A stretch of DNA of 64,000 nt from Rhodobacteraceae bacterium CCMM004 (GCA_004005435.1 RZWH01000004.1:344756-408755), one strand, 5' to 3'; positions 35,861-44,881 are shown, numbered from the stretch's first letter. The notes: generated from the letters alone by a model not told the origin. Numbers and translations are program-made.

Positions 35861-37384
35861 TCAGCCGTCCTCTGCGCCGTCCTTCTGCCGCACCCCCTCG
35901 AAGCGGACGCCAGCACCCGGCGCCCCTTCTGCCAGGAGGGCGAAGTGCACGCCCGTGAACCACTCGCAGGTTTCGGCCGAGAGCAGCCGCGCGGATCCCT
36001 GTCCTTGCCAAAGCACTGCGCCGTTCTCGTCCAGGATCGAGAAGGCATAGCGCGCAGGGTCGGCGTCGATGCGCAGCGTCGGGCGCAGGCCGAGGGGCAG
36101 CGCAATGCGCTCTTCGGTCTCCAGGTCATCGACCCGGCGGGTGAAGGTCGCGCACCGCCCGCTCGGCCCGACGCTCAGCCGCAGCGCGTAGAGGTGGGCG
36201 GGATCGGCCACGGCGGCGATGCCGACCGCGGCCCCGTCGCGGGGCTGGGGCGCGCGCGTGGAAAAGGACTGCCGAGGCGCGCTCTGCGGGCGGAGGAGCG
36301 CCCCCGCCGGTCGGCGGATGTCGGTGCCCAGCGGCGGGCCGAGCGGCACCTCGACATCGGCGCCGTCCAGCGCGGCGGCGGGCATCGGCCCGAGGCTGCG
36401 CCACCCCGCCGCCCAAACGCCGCCGGGCCCCGGGCGGGCGGCGGCGCCTGTGGCCGGGCTCCGCTGCGTGCGCCCCTCCAGCTCGACCGTGCCGCCGTCG
36501 CCGATGACCGGCCAGCCGTCCTCCCACATCACCGGCGCCAAAAACGTCTCGCGCCCCAGTAGGTGATGCCGCCCGCGGTGGCGGGTGCCCAGCATCAGCG
36601 CCCACCAGCCGCCGTGGGGGTCGTCGACCAGCTCGGCATGGCCCAGCGATTGGATCGGGTGCATCACCCGGTGGCGGTGGGTCAGGACGGGGTTGTGCGG
36701 TGCGCCCTCGAACGGGCCCCAGGGCGAGCGGCTGCGCGCCACGGTCTGCATGTGGCCCTGCCAGGTGCCCCCCTCGGCGGCAAACAGATAGACCCAATCG
36801 CCCCGGCGATAGAGATGCGGGCCCTCGATGTCGTTGCTGCAATAGCCCCTGGGCCCCGGCGTGATCGCCCGAATCTCGCCCAGGCGGCCGGTGTCGGGGT
36901 CCAGAACCGTCTGGACGATGGGCCCCAGATCGCCACCGGGGGTGGAGAGGTCGAGGCTGCGCCGGGTGTAATAGCAGGTGCCATCGTCATCGAAGAAGAG
37001 CGAGGGATCGAACGCCTCCCGGTCGAGCCAGATCGCGTCCGACCACGGCCCCTCGGGGTCGTCGGCGTGGAGGAGGAAGTTGCCCTGCCCCTCGGTCACA
37101 TTGGTGCAGACGAGATACCAGCGCCCGTCGCGGTGCCGGAGCGTCGGGGCGAAGAGGGACAGGGGACCGGGCCGTCCATCACGGCGATACTGCGCGGGCC
37201 GCGTGACGGCGCCGCCCAGGTCGGTCCAGTGGACCAGATCGGTGCTGCGATAGAGCCGGATGCCCGGCAGGTGGTCGAAGGTCGACACCGCCACCACATA
37301 CTCACCGCCCACCCGCACCACCGACGGATCGGGCGCCGTCCCGCGCAGCACCGGGTTCTGCCAGACGAACCCGGTGCCGGTCAT
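35861..37384 (-). CDS. Glycoside hydrolase family 43 (beta-xylosidase / alpha-L-arabinofuranosidase type)
   Basis: 507 residues. The five-bladed propeller catalytic domain occupies about 1-310. The three conserved acids are visible: base Asp19 in APDPSV, pKa-modulating Asp126 in FDPSLFFDDDG and acid Glu187 in NDIEGPHLY. HRVMHPIQSLGHAELVDDPHGGWW also fits GH43. The C-terminal part (about 320-507) looks like the beta-sandwich domain of GH43 xylosidases. No signal peptide, so it should act in the cytoplasm on imported oligosaccharides. Its ATG overlaps the regulator's stop (ATGA). It is the last gene of the eight-gene Opp-type operon. Specific sugar unknown. Confidence 0.87.
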   Translation of the reverse strand: MTGTGFVWQNPVLRGTAPDPSVVRVGGEYVVAVSTFDHLPGIRLYRSTDLVHWTDLGGAVTRPAQYRRDGRPGPLSLFAPTLRHRDGRWYLVCTNVTEGQGNFLLHADDPEGPWSDAIWLDREAFDPSLFFDDDGTCYYTRRSLDLSTPGGDLGPIVQTVLDPDTGRLGEIRAITPGPRGYCSNDIEGPHLYRRGDWVYLFAAEGGTWQGHMQTVARSRSPWGPFEGAPHNPVLTHRHRVMHPIQSLGHAELVDDPHGGWWALMLGTRHRGRHHLLGRETFLAPVMWEDGWPVIGDGGTVELEGRTQRSPATGAAARPGPGGVWAAGWRSLGPMPAAALDGADVEVPLGPPLGTDIRRPAGALLRPQSAPRQSFSTRAPQPRDGAAVGIAAVADPAHLYALRLSVGPSGRCATFTRRVDDLETEERIALPLGLRPTLRIDADPARYAFSILDENGAVLWQGQGSARLLSAETCEWFTGVHFALLAEGAPGAGVRFEGVRQKDGAEDG

Positions 37385-38109
37385 CGCTGCGTCGGGCCGG
37401 ACCGGACGATCTGTTCCACTTCGCGCGTCACCGAGGCGATGATCCGCTCGACCGCGCGCTCGGCGGCGGCGCCGTCCCCGGCGATGACCGCGTCGGCGAG
37501 ATCGCGGTGAAAGCCAAAGCTCTCCAACCCAAAGGCGGCCCGCCGGAACGGCGAATCCTGCGCTTTTTCGAAGGCGCGGTCGAGATGGGTGAGGATCTCG
37601 GTGAACATCGGGTTGGCCGACGCCTCGGAGATCGCGGTGTGAAAGGCGATGTCGGCGTCGCGATAGTCCTCGCCCCGCGCCACCACGTCGAGGAGCGCGG
37701 TGCAGAGCGCGTCGATCCGCCGCCGCTGGGCCGGGGTCGCACGCTCGGCGGCGAGGCGCACCGCCGCCGTCTCCAGCGCGCTGCGAATTTCCAGGAAGCG
37801 CAGGATCGCTGCCCCCTCCAACCGGGTGTTGGGATCGACGGCCCCGCCGGCGGGGGGGATCGGCGCGACGACGAAGGTGCCGACGCCGCGCTGCCGCCGG
37901 ATCAGGCCCAGCGCCTCCCACCGGTTCAGCGCCTCGCGGATGGTGGAGCGGCCGACCCCCAACTGCTGGGCGAGCGACACCTCGGGCGGCAGCCGGTCGC
38001 CGACGCCGAGGCCCGCCTTTGCCGCCATCTCGGCCAGCGCGTCCAGCACTTCGTCGCCGCGGGTGCGGGTGTCCAGCCGGTCGAGATAGGTCAGGGGGCT
38101 CGGCGCCAT
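37381..38109 (-). CDS. FadR-subfamily GntR regulator
   Basis: 242 residues. Winged-helix DNA-binding domain: GVGDRLPPEVSLAQQLGVGRSTIREALNRWEALGLIRRQRGVGTF (about residues 35-80). The FCD ligand domain follows: LEIRSALETAAVRLAAERA, DADIAFHTAISEASANPMF and FGFHRDLADAVIAGD, carrying the His and Asp metal ligands of this subfamily. Such regulators usually sense organic or sugar acids. Placed inside the operon between the aminotransferase and the GH43 gene, it is likely to control this operon; a palindrome upstream of the first gene fits its known motif style. GAGGGAGAG precedes the start. A GTG two codons upstream is possible. Confidence 0.88.
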   Translation of the reverse strand: MAPSPLTYLDRLDTRTRGDEVLDALAEMAAKAGLGVGDRLPPEVSLAQQLGVGRSTIREALNRWEALGLIRRQRGVGTFVVAPIPPAGGAVDPNTRLEGAAILRFLEIRSALETAAVRLAAERATPAQRRRIDALCTALLDVVARGEDYRDADIAFHTAISEASANPMFTEILTHLDRAFEKAQDSPFRRAAFGLESFGFHRDLADAVIAGDGAAAERAVERIIASVTREVEQIVRSGPTQR

Positions 38110-38125
38110 CGCCACGGTCTCTCCC

Positions 38126-39310
38126 TCAGGCGGCCGCGGGCAGCGACAACAGATCCGACAGCGCCCCGCACAGCAGGTCGATGTCCTCGTCGCTGTTATA
38201 GCACTGCACCGACAGGCGCACGATGGTGTTCTCCTTCCAGTCGAAGACCGGGACCTCGATGCGATACCGCTCCAACAGCGCACGTTTCAGCCAGTGGGGA
38301 TCGCAGCGCGGCACAGGCAGCGCCACCATCTGCGGCGCCGTCAGGGCGGGCGCCGCCAGGGGCGGCAGGCCGGTCATCCGCGCCACCCGCTCGGATGCGG
38401 CGCGGGCCTGAGCGGCGCAGGTCGCGCTGAGCGCGGGCCAGTCGTGGGCGCGGCGGAACTCCAGCGCCGCGGGCACGCTCAGCCAGGCCGAGGGGTCGCG
38501 CGTGCCCTGCATCTCCATCGCGTCGACAAAGGCGGTGCCGCCGAAGGGCCCGGGGGCCGCGCGGTCGGGATCCCATCCATGGGAGATGACCAGGGGCTGC
38601 AACATCGGCTGATGCGCCTGGCGGGCATGGAGGAACGCCGCGCCCTTGGGCGCCATCATCCATTTGTGACAGTTGCCCGCATAGAAATCGGCCCCCACCG
38701 CGGTGACGTCGAGGTCGATATGCCCCGGTGTGTGCGCGCCGTCGATCACCGTCCAGATGCCGCGCCGCCGCGCCTCGGCCACCGCCGCCTCGATGGGAAA
38801 GCAGAGCGCGGTGGGCGAGGTGATGTGGCTGACGAACAGAACGCGCGTGCGGTCGGTCATCGCGCCGATGAGGGTGTCGGTAAACGCCGCGGGATCGTGC
38901 AGCGGCAGAGGCACCTCGCACGTCACGATCCGCGCGCCCGACCGCGCCGCGACGAATCGCCAGGTCTTGTCCAGCGCGGCGTATTCGTGATCGGTGGTCA
39001 GGATCTCGTCGCCTTCGGCCAGGGGCAGGGAGCGCGCCACGAGGTTCAGGGCATGGGTGGCGTTGACGGCGCCGACCACATCGTCGGGCGCCGCGCCAAT
39101 ATCGGCCGCCAGCGCCTGGCGGGTGTCGGCCATCCATGCGGCATAGCCACGGTCGGGATCGAGGAACGCCACCGGCTGCCGCTCCAGGCGCAACTGCCAG
39201 GTCTGGTAGGTCTCGAACACCGCCGCGGGGCACGCCCCGAACGAGCCGTGGTTCAGGAACACCACCTCGGGGTCGAGGAGGAACAGGCGCCGCATCTCTG
39301 CTGCCGACAT
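38126..39310 (-). CDS. Class V aminotransferase, isopenicillin-N-epimerase-like
   Basis: 394 residues of the PLP fold type I, class V. FLNHGSFGACP at the start is the hallmark of the CefD-like branch. ATHALNLVARSL, DHEYAALDKTW, WTVIDGAHTPGHIDLDV (Asp190) and the PLP lysine Lys216 in GNCHKWMMAPKG follow. Relatives include isopenicillin N epimerase, ergothioneine C-S lyase-type and cysteine desulfurase-like enzymes, and most are uncharacterised. Beta-lactam chemistry is not implied. It starts one base after the stop of the last permease gene, firmly inside the transporter operon, so it probably processes the imported compound. Confidence 0.82.
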   Translation of the reverse strand: MSAAEMRRLFLLDPEVVFLNHGSFGACPAAVFETYQTWQLRLERQPVAFLDPDRGYAAWMADTRQALAADIGAAPDDVVGAVNATHALNLVARSLPLAEGDEILTTDHEYAALDKTWRFVAARSGARIVTCEVPLPLHDPAAFTDTLIGAMTDRTRVLFVSHITSPTALCFPIEAAVAEARRRGIWTVIDGAHTPGHIDLDVTAVGADFYAGNCHKWMMAPKGAAFLHARQAHQPMLQPLVISHGWDPDRAAPGPFGGTAFVDAMEMQGTRDPSAWLSVPAALEFRRAHDWPALSATCAAQARAASERVARMTGLPPLAAPALTAPQMVALPVPRCDPHWLKRALLERYRIEVPVFDWKENTIVRLSVQCYNSDEDIDLLCGALSDLLSLPAAA

Positions 39311-39311
39311 C

Positions 39312-40226
39312 TCAGCGTCCTCCCATGGTGGGGTCCAGCGCATCGCGCAGCCCGTCGCCGAAGAGCGACGTGGCCAGCACGGTGACCGCCAGTGCGACGG
39401 TGGGGAACACCGCGAGGTGCCAGTAGAAATACATGAAGTTCATGCCGGTATTGATCATCTGGCCCCAACTGGGCGTGGGCGGCGGCACGCCGACGCCGAG
39501 AAAGCTGAGCGATGCCTCCAGCATCATCGCCAGCGGGATCGCCAGGACGAAGCCGACGATGATCGGCGACACCGAGTTGGGGATCAGGTGGCGAAAGATG
39601 ATGTAGACCGGACCGGCGCCTAGGGCCTGGGCGGCGCGGACGAACTCCTTTTCCTTGAACGCCTTGATCTGCGCGCGCACCAGCAGACAGACCTGCACCC
39701 ACCCGAAGAGCGCGGCGATGAAGACGATCATCCAGAACCCGCCGCCCACCAGGGCGCCCAGCAACATCGCCGCCAGAAGCGGTGGGATGACCGAGAAGAT
39801 CTCGATGAGCCGCATGATCACCCAGTCGATGGAGCCGCCGAAATACCCCGCCGCCGCGCCCAGGGGGATCCCGATCAGCACCGAGAACGCCGCAGCGGCA
39901 AAGCCGATGGTCAGCGACACCCGCGCGCCATAGACGATGCGGGTAAAGAAGTCGCGGCCCAGGTCGTCCACCCCGAACCAGTGCGCGGCGGAGGGAAAGG
40001 CCAGGGCGTCGGCCAGGAACGCCTGCGCATTGGGACCCGCCGGGGTGATCAGCGGTGCCAGGATCGCCATGGCCAGGATCACGCTCAGGACGGCGCCCCC
40101 CGCGACGGCCGCCCGGTTGGCCAGGAACCGCCGCCAGCCCAGCCAGAGAGGCCCGCGCTGCCGCCGCACGGGCGGCGCGGGTGCGGCAAGGGCCGGGTCG
40201 GCGGTCTTGAGCGGGCGGACGGTCAT
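39312..40226 (-). CDS. Opp/Dpp-type ABC permease (DppC-like)
   Basis: 304 residues. A cytoplasmic N-terminus with RRFLANRAAVAGG leads to the first membrane segment, then AHWFGVDDLGRDFFTRIVYGARVSL, the standard DppC entry, and about five further segments. The EAA loop for ATPase contact is EFVRAAQALGAGPVYIIFRHLIPN. SFLGVGVPPPTPSWGQMI closes the conserved part. Overlaps the DppB-like gene by 4 bases. Forms the inner-membrane channel with that partner. This family carries peptides, nickel, or oligosaccharides. Confidence 0.92.
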   Translation of the reverse strand: MTVRPLKTADPALAAPAPPVRRQRGPLWLGWRRFLANRAAVAGGAVLSVILAMAILAPLITPAGPNAQAFLADALAFPSAAHWFGVDDLGRDFFTRIVYGARVSLTIGFAAAAFSVLIGIPLGAAAGYFGGSIDWVIMRLIEIFSVIPPLLAAMLLGALVGGGFWMIVFIAALFGWVQVCLLVRAQIKAFKEKEFVRAAQALGAGPVYIIFRHLIPNSVSPIIVGFVLAIPLAMMLEASLSFLGVGVPPPTPSWGQMINTGMNFMYFYWHLAVFPTVALAVTVLATSLFGDGLRDALDPTMGGR

Positions 40227-41155
40227 TCGCGGCCCCCCCCGTGGCGGATGCGCGGGTTGAGCCAGGCATAGAGGATGTCCGACAGCAGATAGGCGAGGCA
40301 GAACATCAAGGTCAGCATCAGCATCAGCGCCATCTCCAGGGGATAGTCTCGGGTGCGAATCGACGAGACGAAGAAGCTGCCCAGCCCCGGCACCCGGAAC
40401 ATCGCCTCGACGAAGATCGAGCCGGTGGCGGTGCCGATGAACATCGGCAGGAACACGGTGACCAGCGGGATGGCCGAGTTCCGCAGCACGTGTTTGAACA
40501 CGATCTGGCGCTCCGGCAGGCCCTTCGCCCTGAGCACGGTCACGAAGGGCTTGTTCAGCGTGTCGAGCATCGCCGACCGGGTGTAGCGGGCATAGGTCGC
40601 CATGGGGATCGTTGCATAGGCCACGATGGGCAGGATCCAGCGCTCGGGCGCCCCCCAGCCCGACGACGGCAGCCAGCCCAGCCAGACCGAGAATGTCAGG
40701 ATCAAGAGCATGGAGGTGACGAAGACCGGGATCGTCAGACCCAAGGTCGCCACCGCCGACGCCAGATAGTCGATCCAACTGTTGCGCTTCAGCGCCGCGG
40801 CCATGCCGAGGAGCATCCCCAAAGGCGCCCCGATCAGCACGCCCAGCCCGCCTAGGACCAGGGAGGGCACCCAGGCGCGGCCCAGCAGCTCCAGAACGGT
40901 TTCGCCGGGGCTCTGGAACGGCACGCCGAAGTCCAACCTCAGCACGCCCCACATGTATTTCAGATATTGGACGTAGAGCGGCTCATCGAGACCGTATTGG
41001 GCGAGGAGCTTCTGCCGGACCTCTTCGGGCACGGGCATGTCACCCGCGTCGAAGGGGCCGCCCGGGATCGCGTGCATCATCGAAAAGATCAGCACCGACA
41101 CGATGAAGAACGTCACCGCGACCGACACCAGGCGCCGCAGGATGTAGCCGATCAT
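40223..41155 (-). CDS. Opp/Dpp-type ABC permease (DppB-like)
   Basis: 310 residues. N-terminal MIGYILRRLVSVAVTFFIVS forms the first membrane segment typical of DppB/OppB. The extended periplasmic loop MHAIPGGPFDAGDMPVPEEV, then RSAMLDTLNKPFVTVLRAKGLPERQIVFKHVLRNSAIPLVTV (EAA loop region) follows in the right order. GTATGSIFVEAMFRVPGLGSFF and DYPLEMALMLMLT end the conserved part. Six membrane segments are expected. Sits between the second ATPase gene (16 bases) and the DppC-like gene (ATGA overlap). Confidence 0.92.
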   Translation of the reverse strand: MIGYILRRLVSVAVTFFIVSVLIFSMMHAIPGGPFDAGDMPVPEEVRQKLLAQYGLDEPLYVQYLKYMWGVLRLDFGVPFQSPGETVLELLGRAWVPSLVLGGLGVLIGAPLGMLLGMAAALKRNSWIDYLASAVATLGLTIPVFVTSMLLILTFSVWLGWLPSSGWGAPERWILPIVAYATIPMATYARYTRSAMLDTLNKPFVTVLRAKGLPERQIVFKHVLRNSAIPLVTVFLPMFIGTATGSIFVEAMFRVPGLGSFFVSSIRTRDYPLEMALMLMLTLMFCLAYLLSDILYAWLNPRIRHGGGRE

Positions 41156-41171
41156 GGGGGCCCCCTTCGTG

Positions 41172-42140
41172 TCATGGCGTGACCACCGCCTCGACCCGGT
41201 GCCGCGGCGCGACCGCGACCAGCGCGGGCTCGTCGGACGGCTCTGCGGGCTCGGACAGCGCCCCGGCGGCCAGGGTCAGGCCCTCGGCCTCGATGGCGTC
41301 GCGGTCGCGGAAGATCCGTGTGCGCCGCCGCCGCGGGTCGAGCACCGGGATCGCGTCGAGCAGCGCCCGGGTGTAGGGATGGCGCGCGCCGGTAAAGATG
41401 GTTTCGGCCTCGGCCTCTTCGACGATGCGGCCATTGAACATCACCGCCACCCGATCGCAGAGCGAGCGCACGACCGACAGGTCGTGGCTGATGAACAGGA
41501 TCGAGAGGTCCATGTCCGCCTGGAGATCCTGGAGCAGGTTGATGATCTGCGCCTTGACCGACACGTCGAGGGCCGAGGTCGGCTCGTCGGCCACCAGGAC
41601 CGCGGGCTCCAGGATCAGGGCCCGGGCGATGGCCACCCTCTGCCGCTGCCCGCCGGAGAGCTCGTGGGGATAGCGGCTGCCGTAGCTGCGGTGAAGGCCC
41701 ACCCGTTCCAACCATTCGAGCGCACGGGCGGCGCGGGATCGGGCGTCGCCGATGCCGTGGATCACCAGCGGCTCGGCCACGATCTGTTGCAGGGTGAACA
41801 TCGGGTCGAGCGCGGAATAGCTGTCCTGGAACACCACCTGCATCCGCCGCCGATAGGGCTTGAGTGCCGTGACGCCCAGGTCGGTGATGTCGTCGCCTTC
41901 GAGCAGGATGCGCCCGCCGCTGGGGTTCACCAGCCTAAGCGCCATCATGCCCGTCGTGGTCTTGCCCGACCCGCTCTCGCCCACCAGGCCCAGGATGCCG
42001 TTGCGCTCCAGCACCAGGTCGGTGGGGCGCACCGCCTGGAGCGGGCGGTGCCGGCGGCGCAGCGTGCCGCCCTCGCGCAGCATGTAGGTCTTGGCGATGC
42101 CGCGCAGTTCCAGCGCGGGGGCGGCGGCCGGCGCGCTCAT
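41172..42140 (-). CDS. Opp/Dpp-type ABC ATPase (OppF-like)
   Basis: 322 residues. Walker A GESGSGKTTTG, Q-loop VVFQDSYSALDPMFT, signature ELSGGQRQRVAIARAL, Walker B VLVADEPTSALDVS and H-loop LFISHDLSVVRSL are intact. The C-terminal oligopeptide-type extension is recognised by GARHPYTRALLDAIPV. The N-terminus lists a bulky pre-domain loop LREGGTLRRRHRPLQAV, as in OppF. Overlaps the OppD-like gene by 4 bases. The C-terminal tail (about residues 280-322) is acidic and slightly longer than usual. Confidence 0.92.
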   Translation of the reverse strand: MSAPAAAPALELRGIAKTYMLREGGTLRRRHRPLQAVRPTDLVLERNGILGLVGESGSGKTTTGMMALRLVNPSGGRILLEGDDITDLGVTALKPYRRRMQVVFQDSYSALDPMFTLQQIVAEPLVIHGIGDARSRAARALEWLERVGLHRSYGSRYPHELSGGQRQRVAIARALILEPAVLVADEPTSALDVSVKAQIINLLQDLQADMDLSILFISHDLSVVRSLCDRVAVMFNGRIVEEAEAETIFTGARHPYTRALLDAIPVLDPRRRRTRIFRDRDAIEAEGLTLAAGALSEPAEPSDEPALVAVAPRHRVEAVVTP

Positions 42141-43123
42141 GGCGTTACCCGCCAGCACGCGGTCTGGCGGCCGTCGGCGCCGGTCAGGAGCGGCGGCGCC
42201 TCGGCCGCGCAGCGCGCGTCGGCCTCGGGGCAACGGGGGTGGAACGGGCAGCCGCCGGGCGGATCCGAGGGGTCGGGCGACCCGCCGGGGATCTCGGTCA
42301 GCCGCCGCCGCCCGCCCTCCTGCCCCGGGATCGAGGCGAGGAGTGCGCGGGTATAGGGGTGCGCCGGGCGTTCGAAGATGTCGATCACGCCCGCCTGCTC
42401 CATGACCTGGCCGCCATACATGACCACCACCCGGTCCACCGTCTCGGCCACCACGCCCATGTCGTGGGTGACCATGATCAGGCCCATCCCCAACTCGGCC
42501 TGGAGGTCCTTGATCAATTGCAGGATCTGCGCCTGCACCGTGACGTCGAGCGCCGTCGTCGGCTCGTCGGCAAACAGCACCCTTGGGTGGCAGGACAGCG
42601 CCATGGCGATCATGGCCCGTTGCAGCATCCCGCCGGACAGCTGGTGCGGATAGCTTTCCAGCACTGCCTCGGGGTTGCGGATCTCGACCCGGCGCAGAAG
42701 ATTCAGCGCCTCGTCCCGGGCGGCCCTGCGGCCCATCTCGCGGTGCAGCCGCAGGGTCTCGGCGATCTGCTGGCCGATGGTAAAGACCGGGTCGAAGGCC
42801 GTCATCGGATCTTGGAAAATCATCGCGGCGGCTCGGCCGCGCAGGCGCGTCAGGTCGTCCTTGCCCGCCGCCATGACGTCGATCCCCTCCAGCGCGAGGC
42901 GATCGGCGGAGATTTGGGCTGGAGGGCTGCGCAAGAGCCGCATGACCGCCATGCACGAGACGGACTTGCCCGATCCGCTCTCGCCGACGATGCCGAGGCT
43001 CTCGCCCGGAGCGAGATGCAGGCTGACCCCGCGCACTGCGTGCACGGTGCCCTCGAACTGGGGAAAGGCGACGTGCAGGTCGCGGATCTCGACCAGGGGC
43101 TCGGCGGCGCTGGGTGCGGTCAT
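42137..43123 (-). CDS. Opp/Dpp-type ABC ATPase (OppD-like)
   Basis: 328 residues. Walker A GESGSGKSVSC, Q-loop MIFQDPMTAFDPVFT, signature QLSGGMLQRAMIAMAL, Walker B VLFADEPTTALDVT and H-loop IMVTHDMGVVAE. The C-terminus has AHPYTRALLASIPG and a Cys-rich CPFHPRCPEADARC motif typical of OppD/DppD, where cysteines can bind an iron-sulfur cluster in relatives. Follows the binding-protein gene after a 74-base spacer holding a strong hairpin, and overlaps the OppF-like gene. Confidence 0.92.
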   Translation of the reverse strand: MTAPSAAEPLVEIRDLHVAFPQFEGTVHAVRGVSLHLAPGESLGIVGESGSGKSVSCMAVMRLLRSPPAQISADRLALEGIDVMAAGKDDLTRLRGRAAAMIFQDPMTAFDPVFTIGQQIAETLRLHREMGRRAARDEALNLLRRVEIRNPEAVLESYPHQLSGGMLQRAMIAMALSCHPRVLFADEPTTALDVTVQAQILQLIKDLQAELGMGLIMVTHDMGVVAETVDRVVVMYGGQVMEQAGVIDIFERPAHPYTRALLASIPGQEGGRRRLTEIPGGSPDPSDPPGGCPFHPRCPEADARCAAEAPPLLTGADGRQTACWRVTP

Positions 43124-43148
43124 CGGATCGTGTCCCCGGGTCTTTCGT

Positions 43149-43179
43149 GGCCCCGGCGGCTGGGATCGCCGCCGGGGCC
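43149..43179 (-). other. Perfect 12-bp hairpin between the binding-protein gene and the ATPase genes
   Basis: GGCCCCGGCGGC (43149-43160) and GCCGCCGGGGCC (43168-43179) are exact complements around a 7-base loop. The hairpin lies 18 bases after the binding-protein stop. No T-run follows on the minus strand, so partial termination or mRNA protection is more likely than full termination. Its position mirrors the rhaS-rhaT hairpin. Confidence 0.65.
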
Positions 43180-43197
43180 GAAGCCTATTGGCCCGGT

Positions 43198-44793
43198 CTA
43201 CTCCACCGACAGGTGGGTGTAGAAGTAGGGCGTGAGGCGGCTCGACGCCGAGAACCCGTTCTCGGTCGGCTCGGTCGCGTCGCCCGAGACCCGGTCGGAG
43301 AACACGAAGGTCTGGATCGGGTGCACCAGCGGGATGATCGAGGCGTTATCGATCAGCACCTGTTCGGCCTGTTCGTAGTAGCCCAACCGCTCTTCCCACT
43401 CGGACGCCGCACCGGCTTGATCCACCAGCGCGTCGTATTCCGGCAGGCGGTGGTCGTGCCGCCCGCCGTCGTAGAAGATCCCAAAGAAGTTCGAGGGGTC
43501 CACATAGTCGTATTCGTAGGGCGCCAGGAACAGGTTGTTCTCCTCCTGGGTCAGCGCCTGCATCCAGTCCTGGATCGGCATCACGCGGATGCCCATGTCG
43601 ATGCCCAGATGCTCCTTATATTCCGCCTGGAGGTATTGCAGCATCGGCGCGGTGATCGCCCCGTTATAGCCGCCCTGGTCGCGATACCAGATCTCGACTT
43701 CGGGAAAGCCCTCGCCATCGGCATACCCGGCCTGGGCCAGATGCTCGCGCGCCTTTTCGGGGTCGAAGACCGCCTGCGCCGCGATGCCCTCGTTATACCC
43801 GGGGAAGGACGGCGACAGGATCGACCCCGCCGGGATCGCCAGGCCGGACAGCACCGTCTCGGTCATCTCCTCGCGGTCCACCGCGTAGGCCAGCGCCTTG
43901 CGCACGTCGACATTGTCGAACGGGGCCGAGTCCAGGTCAAACGAGATGTAGGACACCGCAAAGATCGCGTTGCGGCGCAGGTTGTCCGCCATCCGCTGTT
44001 CCATGAACGGGATCTGGCCACGGTTGAGATACGCCATGTCCATCTCGCCCGCCATAAATGCCGGCAGGCCGACCTCGGGTGCGCCGAGGCTGGTGTTGAC
44101 CGTGAAGCGGTCGAGCGTCGCCGGCCAGGGCCCGGTGTATTCGGGGTTGGGCACGAACGTCATGGTGTTGTCGTTCTTTTCCCAGCTCTCGACCATGTAG
44201 GCGCCCGAGGCGACCAGGGTGTCGACGTTCACCGCATAGTCGTCGCCGTGTTCGTCCCACACGTGCTTGGGCACCGGATACCACAGGCTCACCACACTGG
44301 GCAGATAGGGGCGCGGGGTGGTGGTGGTCAGTTCCAGCGTCCGGTCGTCGACGGCGCGGATGCCCAGGGTGTCGGGCTCGGCCTCGCCCTTGGTCACCTC
44401 GGACCAGCCCGCGATCCCCCCGGCGAAGTCCCAATACCACGCGAAATCGTAGCCGTCCGTCGCGGCCCGGGTCAGGGCAAAGACGTAGTCCTCGGCGGTC
44501 AGCGGGTGACCGTCGGAATAGCTCAGCCCGTCGCGCAGGCGGAAGGTCCAGGTCAGCCCGTCTTCGGACTGTTCCCAGCTCTCCGCGGCGATGCCGTGCA
44601 GCTCGAACGCCTTGTCGAAGCTGGTGAGCGGGAGCTGGATGATTTCGGGATACCCGGCGCGGGAATACACCGTTTTCATGTAATCCATGTAGGTGCCCGA
44701 GGTGTTGTCCCCCGGGAACACGACGTCCTGCGCGGCGGCCGGGACGGCCAGGGCCAGCGCAAGGCACGTCGCGAGCGTCTTGAGCGGTCGCAT
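43198..44793 (-). CDS. Family 5 extracellular solute-binding protein of the Opp-type importer
   Basis: 531 residues. Signal peptide MRPLKTLATCLALALAVPAAAQ with cleavage after AAA, so periplasmic. SBP family 5 features are WEQSEDGLTWTFRLRDGLSYSDGHPLTAEDYVFAL (parts around residues 70-105), VDVRKALAYAVDREEM, and an ending in ASSRLTPYFYTHLSVE. AGGAGGACAC lies directly before the ATG; a longer upstream reading is rejected. The family binds peptides, but also chito-, cello-, xylo- and arabino-oligosaccharides. With nagA/SIS genes upstream and a GH43 gene in the operon, an oligosaccharide or glycoconjugate is the likelier ligand (inference). Confidence 0.9.
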   Translation of the reverse strand: MRPLKTLATCLALALAVPAAAQDVVFPGDNTSGTYMDYMKTVYSRAGYPEIIQLPLTSFDKAFELHGIAAESWEQSEDGLTWTFRLRDGLSYSDGHPLTAEDYVFALTRAATDGYDFAWYWDFAGGIAGWSEVTKGEAEPDTLGIRAVDDRTLELTTTTPRPYLPSVVSLWYPVPKHVWDEHGDDYAVNVDTLVASGAYMVESWEKNDNTMTFVPNPEYTGPWPATLDRFTVNTSLGAPEVGLPAFMAGEMDMAYLNRGQIPFMEQRMADNLRRNAIFAVSYISFDLDSAPFDNVDVRKALAYAVDREEMTETVLSGLAIPAGSILSPSFPGYNEGIAAQAVFDPEKAREHLAQAGYADGEGFPEVEIWYRDQGGYNGAITAPMLQYLQAEYKEHLGIDMGIRVMPIQDWMQALTQEENNLFLAPYEYDYVDPSNFFGIFYDGGRHDHRLPEYDALVDQAGAASEWEERLGYYEQAEQVLIDNASIIPLVHPIQTFVFSDRVSGDATEPTENGFSASSRLTPYFYTHLSVE

Positions 44794-44881
44794 GTGTCCT
44801 CCTCTCTGTCGGACCCGGTCCGCCCGGCCCGTCCCGGCCGGTGCGGTGTCGTGGATGTCAGTCCCGGATCTGAAATGTAAG

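Noticed and set aside
37381..38109. The fatty-acid regulator FadR itself
   Set aside because: Only the subfamily architecture is shared. The operon contains no fatty-acid genes, so a sugar-acid type ligand is more plausible.
38126..39310. Beta-lactam biosynthesis from the isopenicillin-N-epimerase-like gene
   Set aside because: No ACV synthetase, isopenicillin N synthase or other beta-lactam genes occur. The similarity only places the protein in a broad branch of class V aminotransferases.
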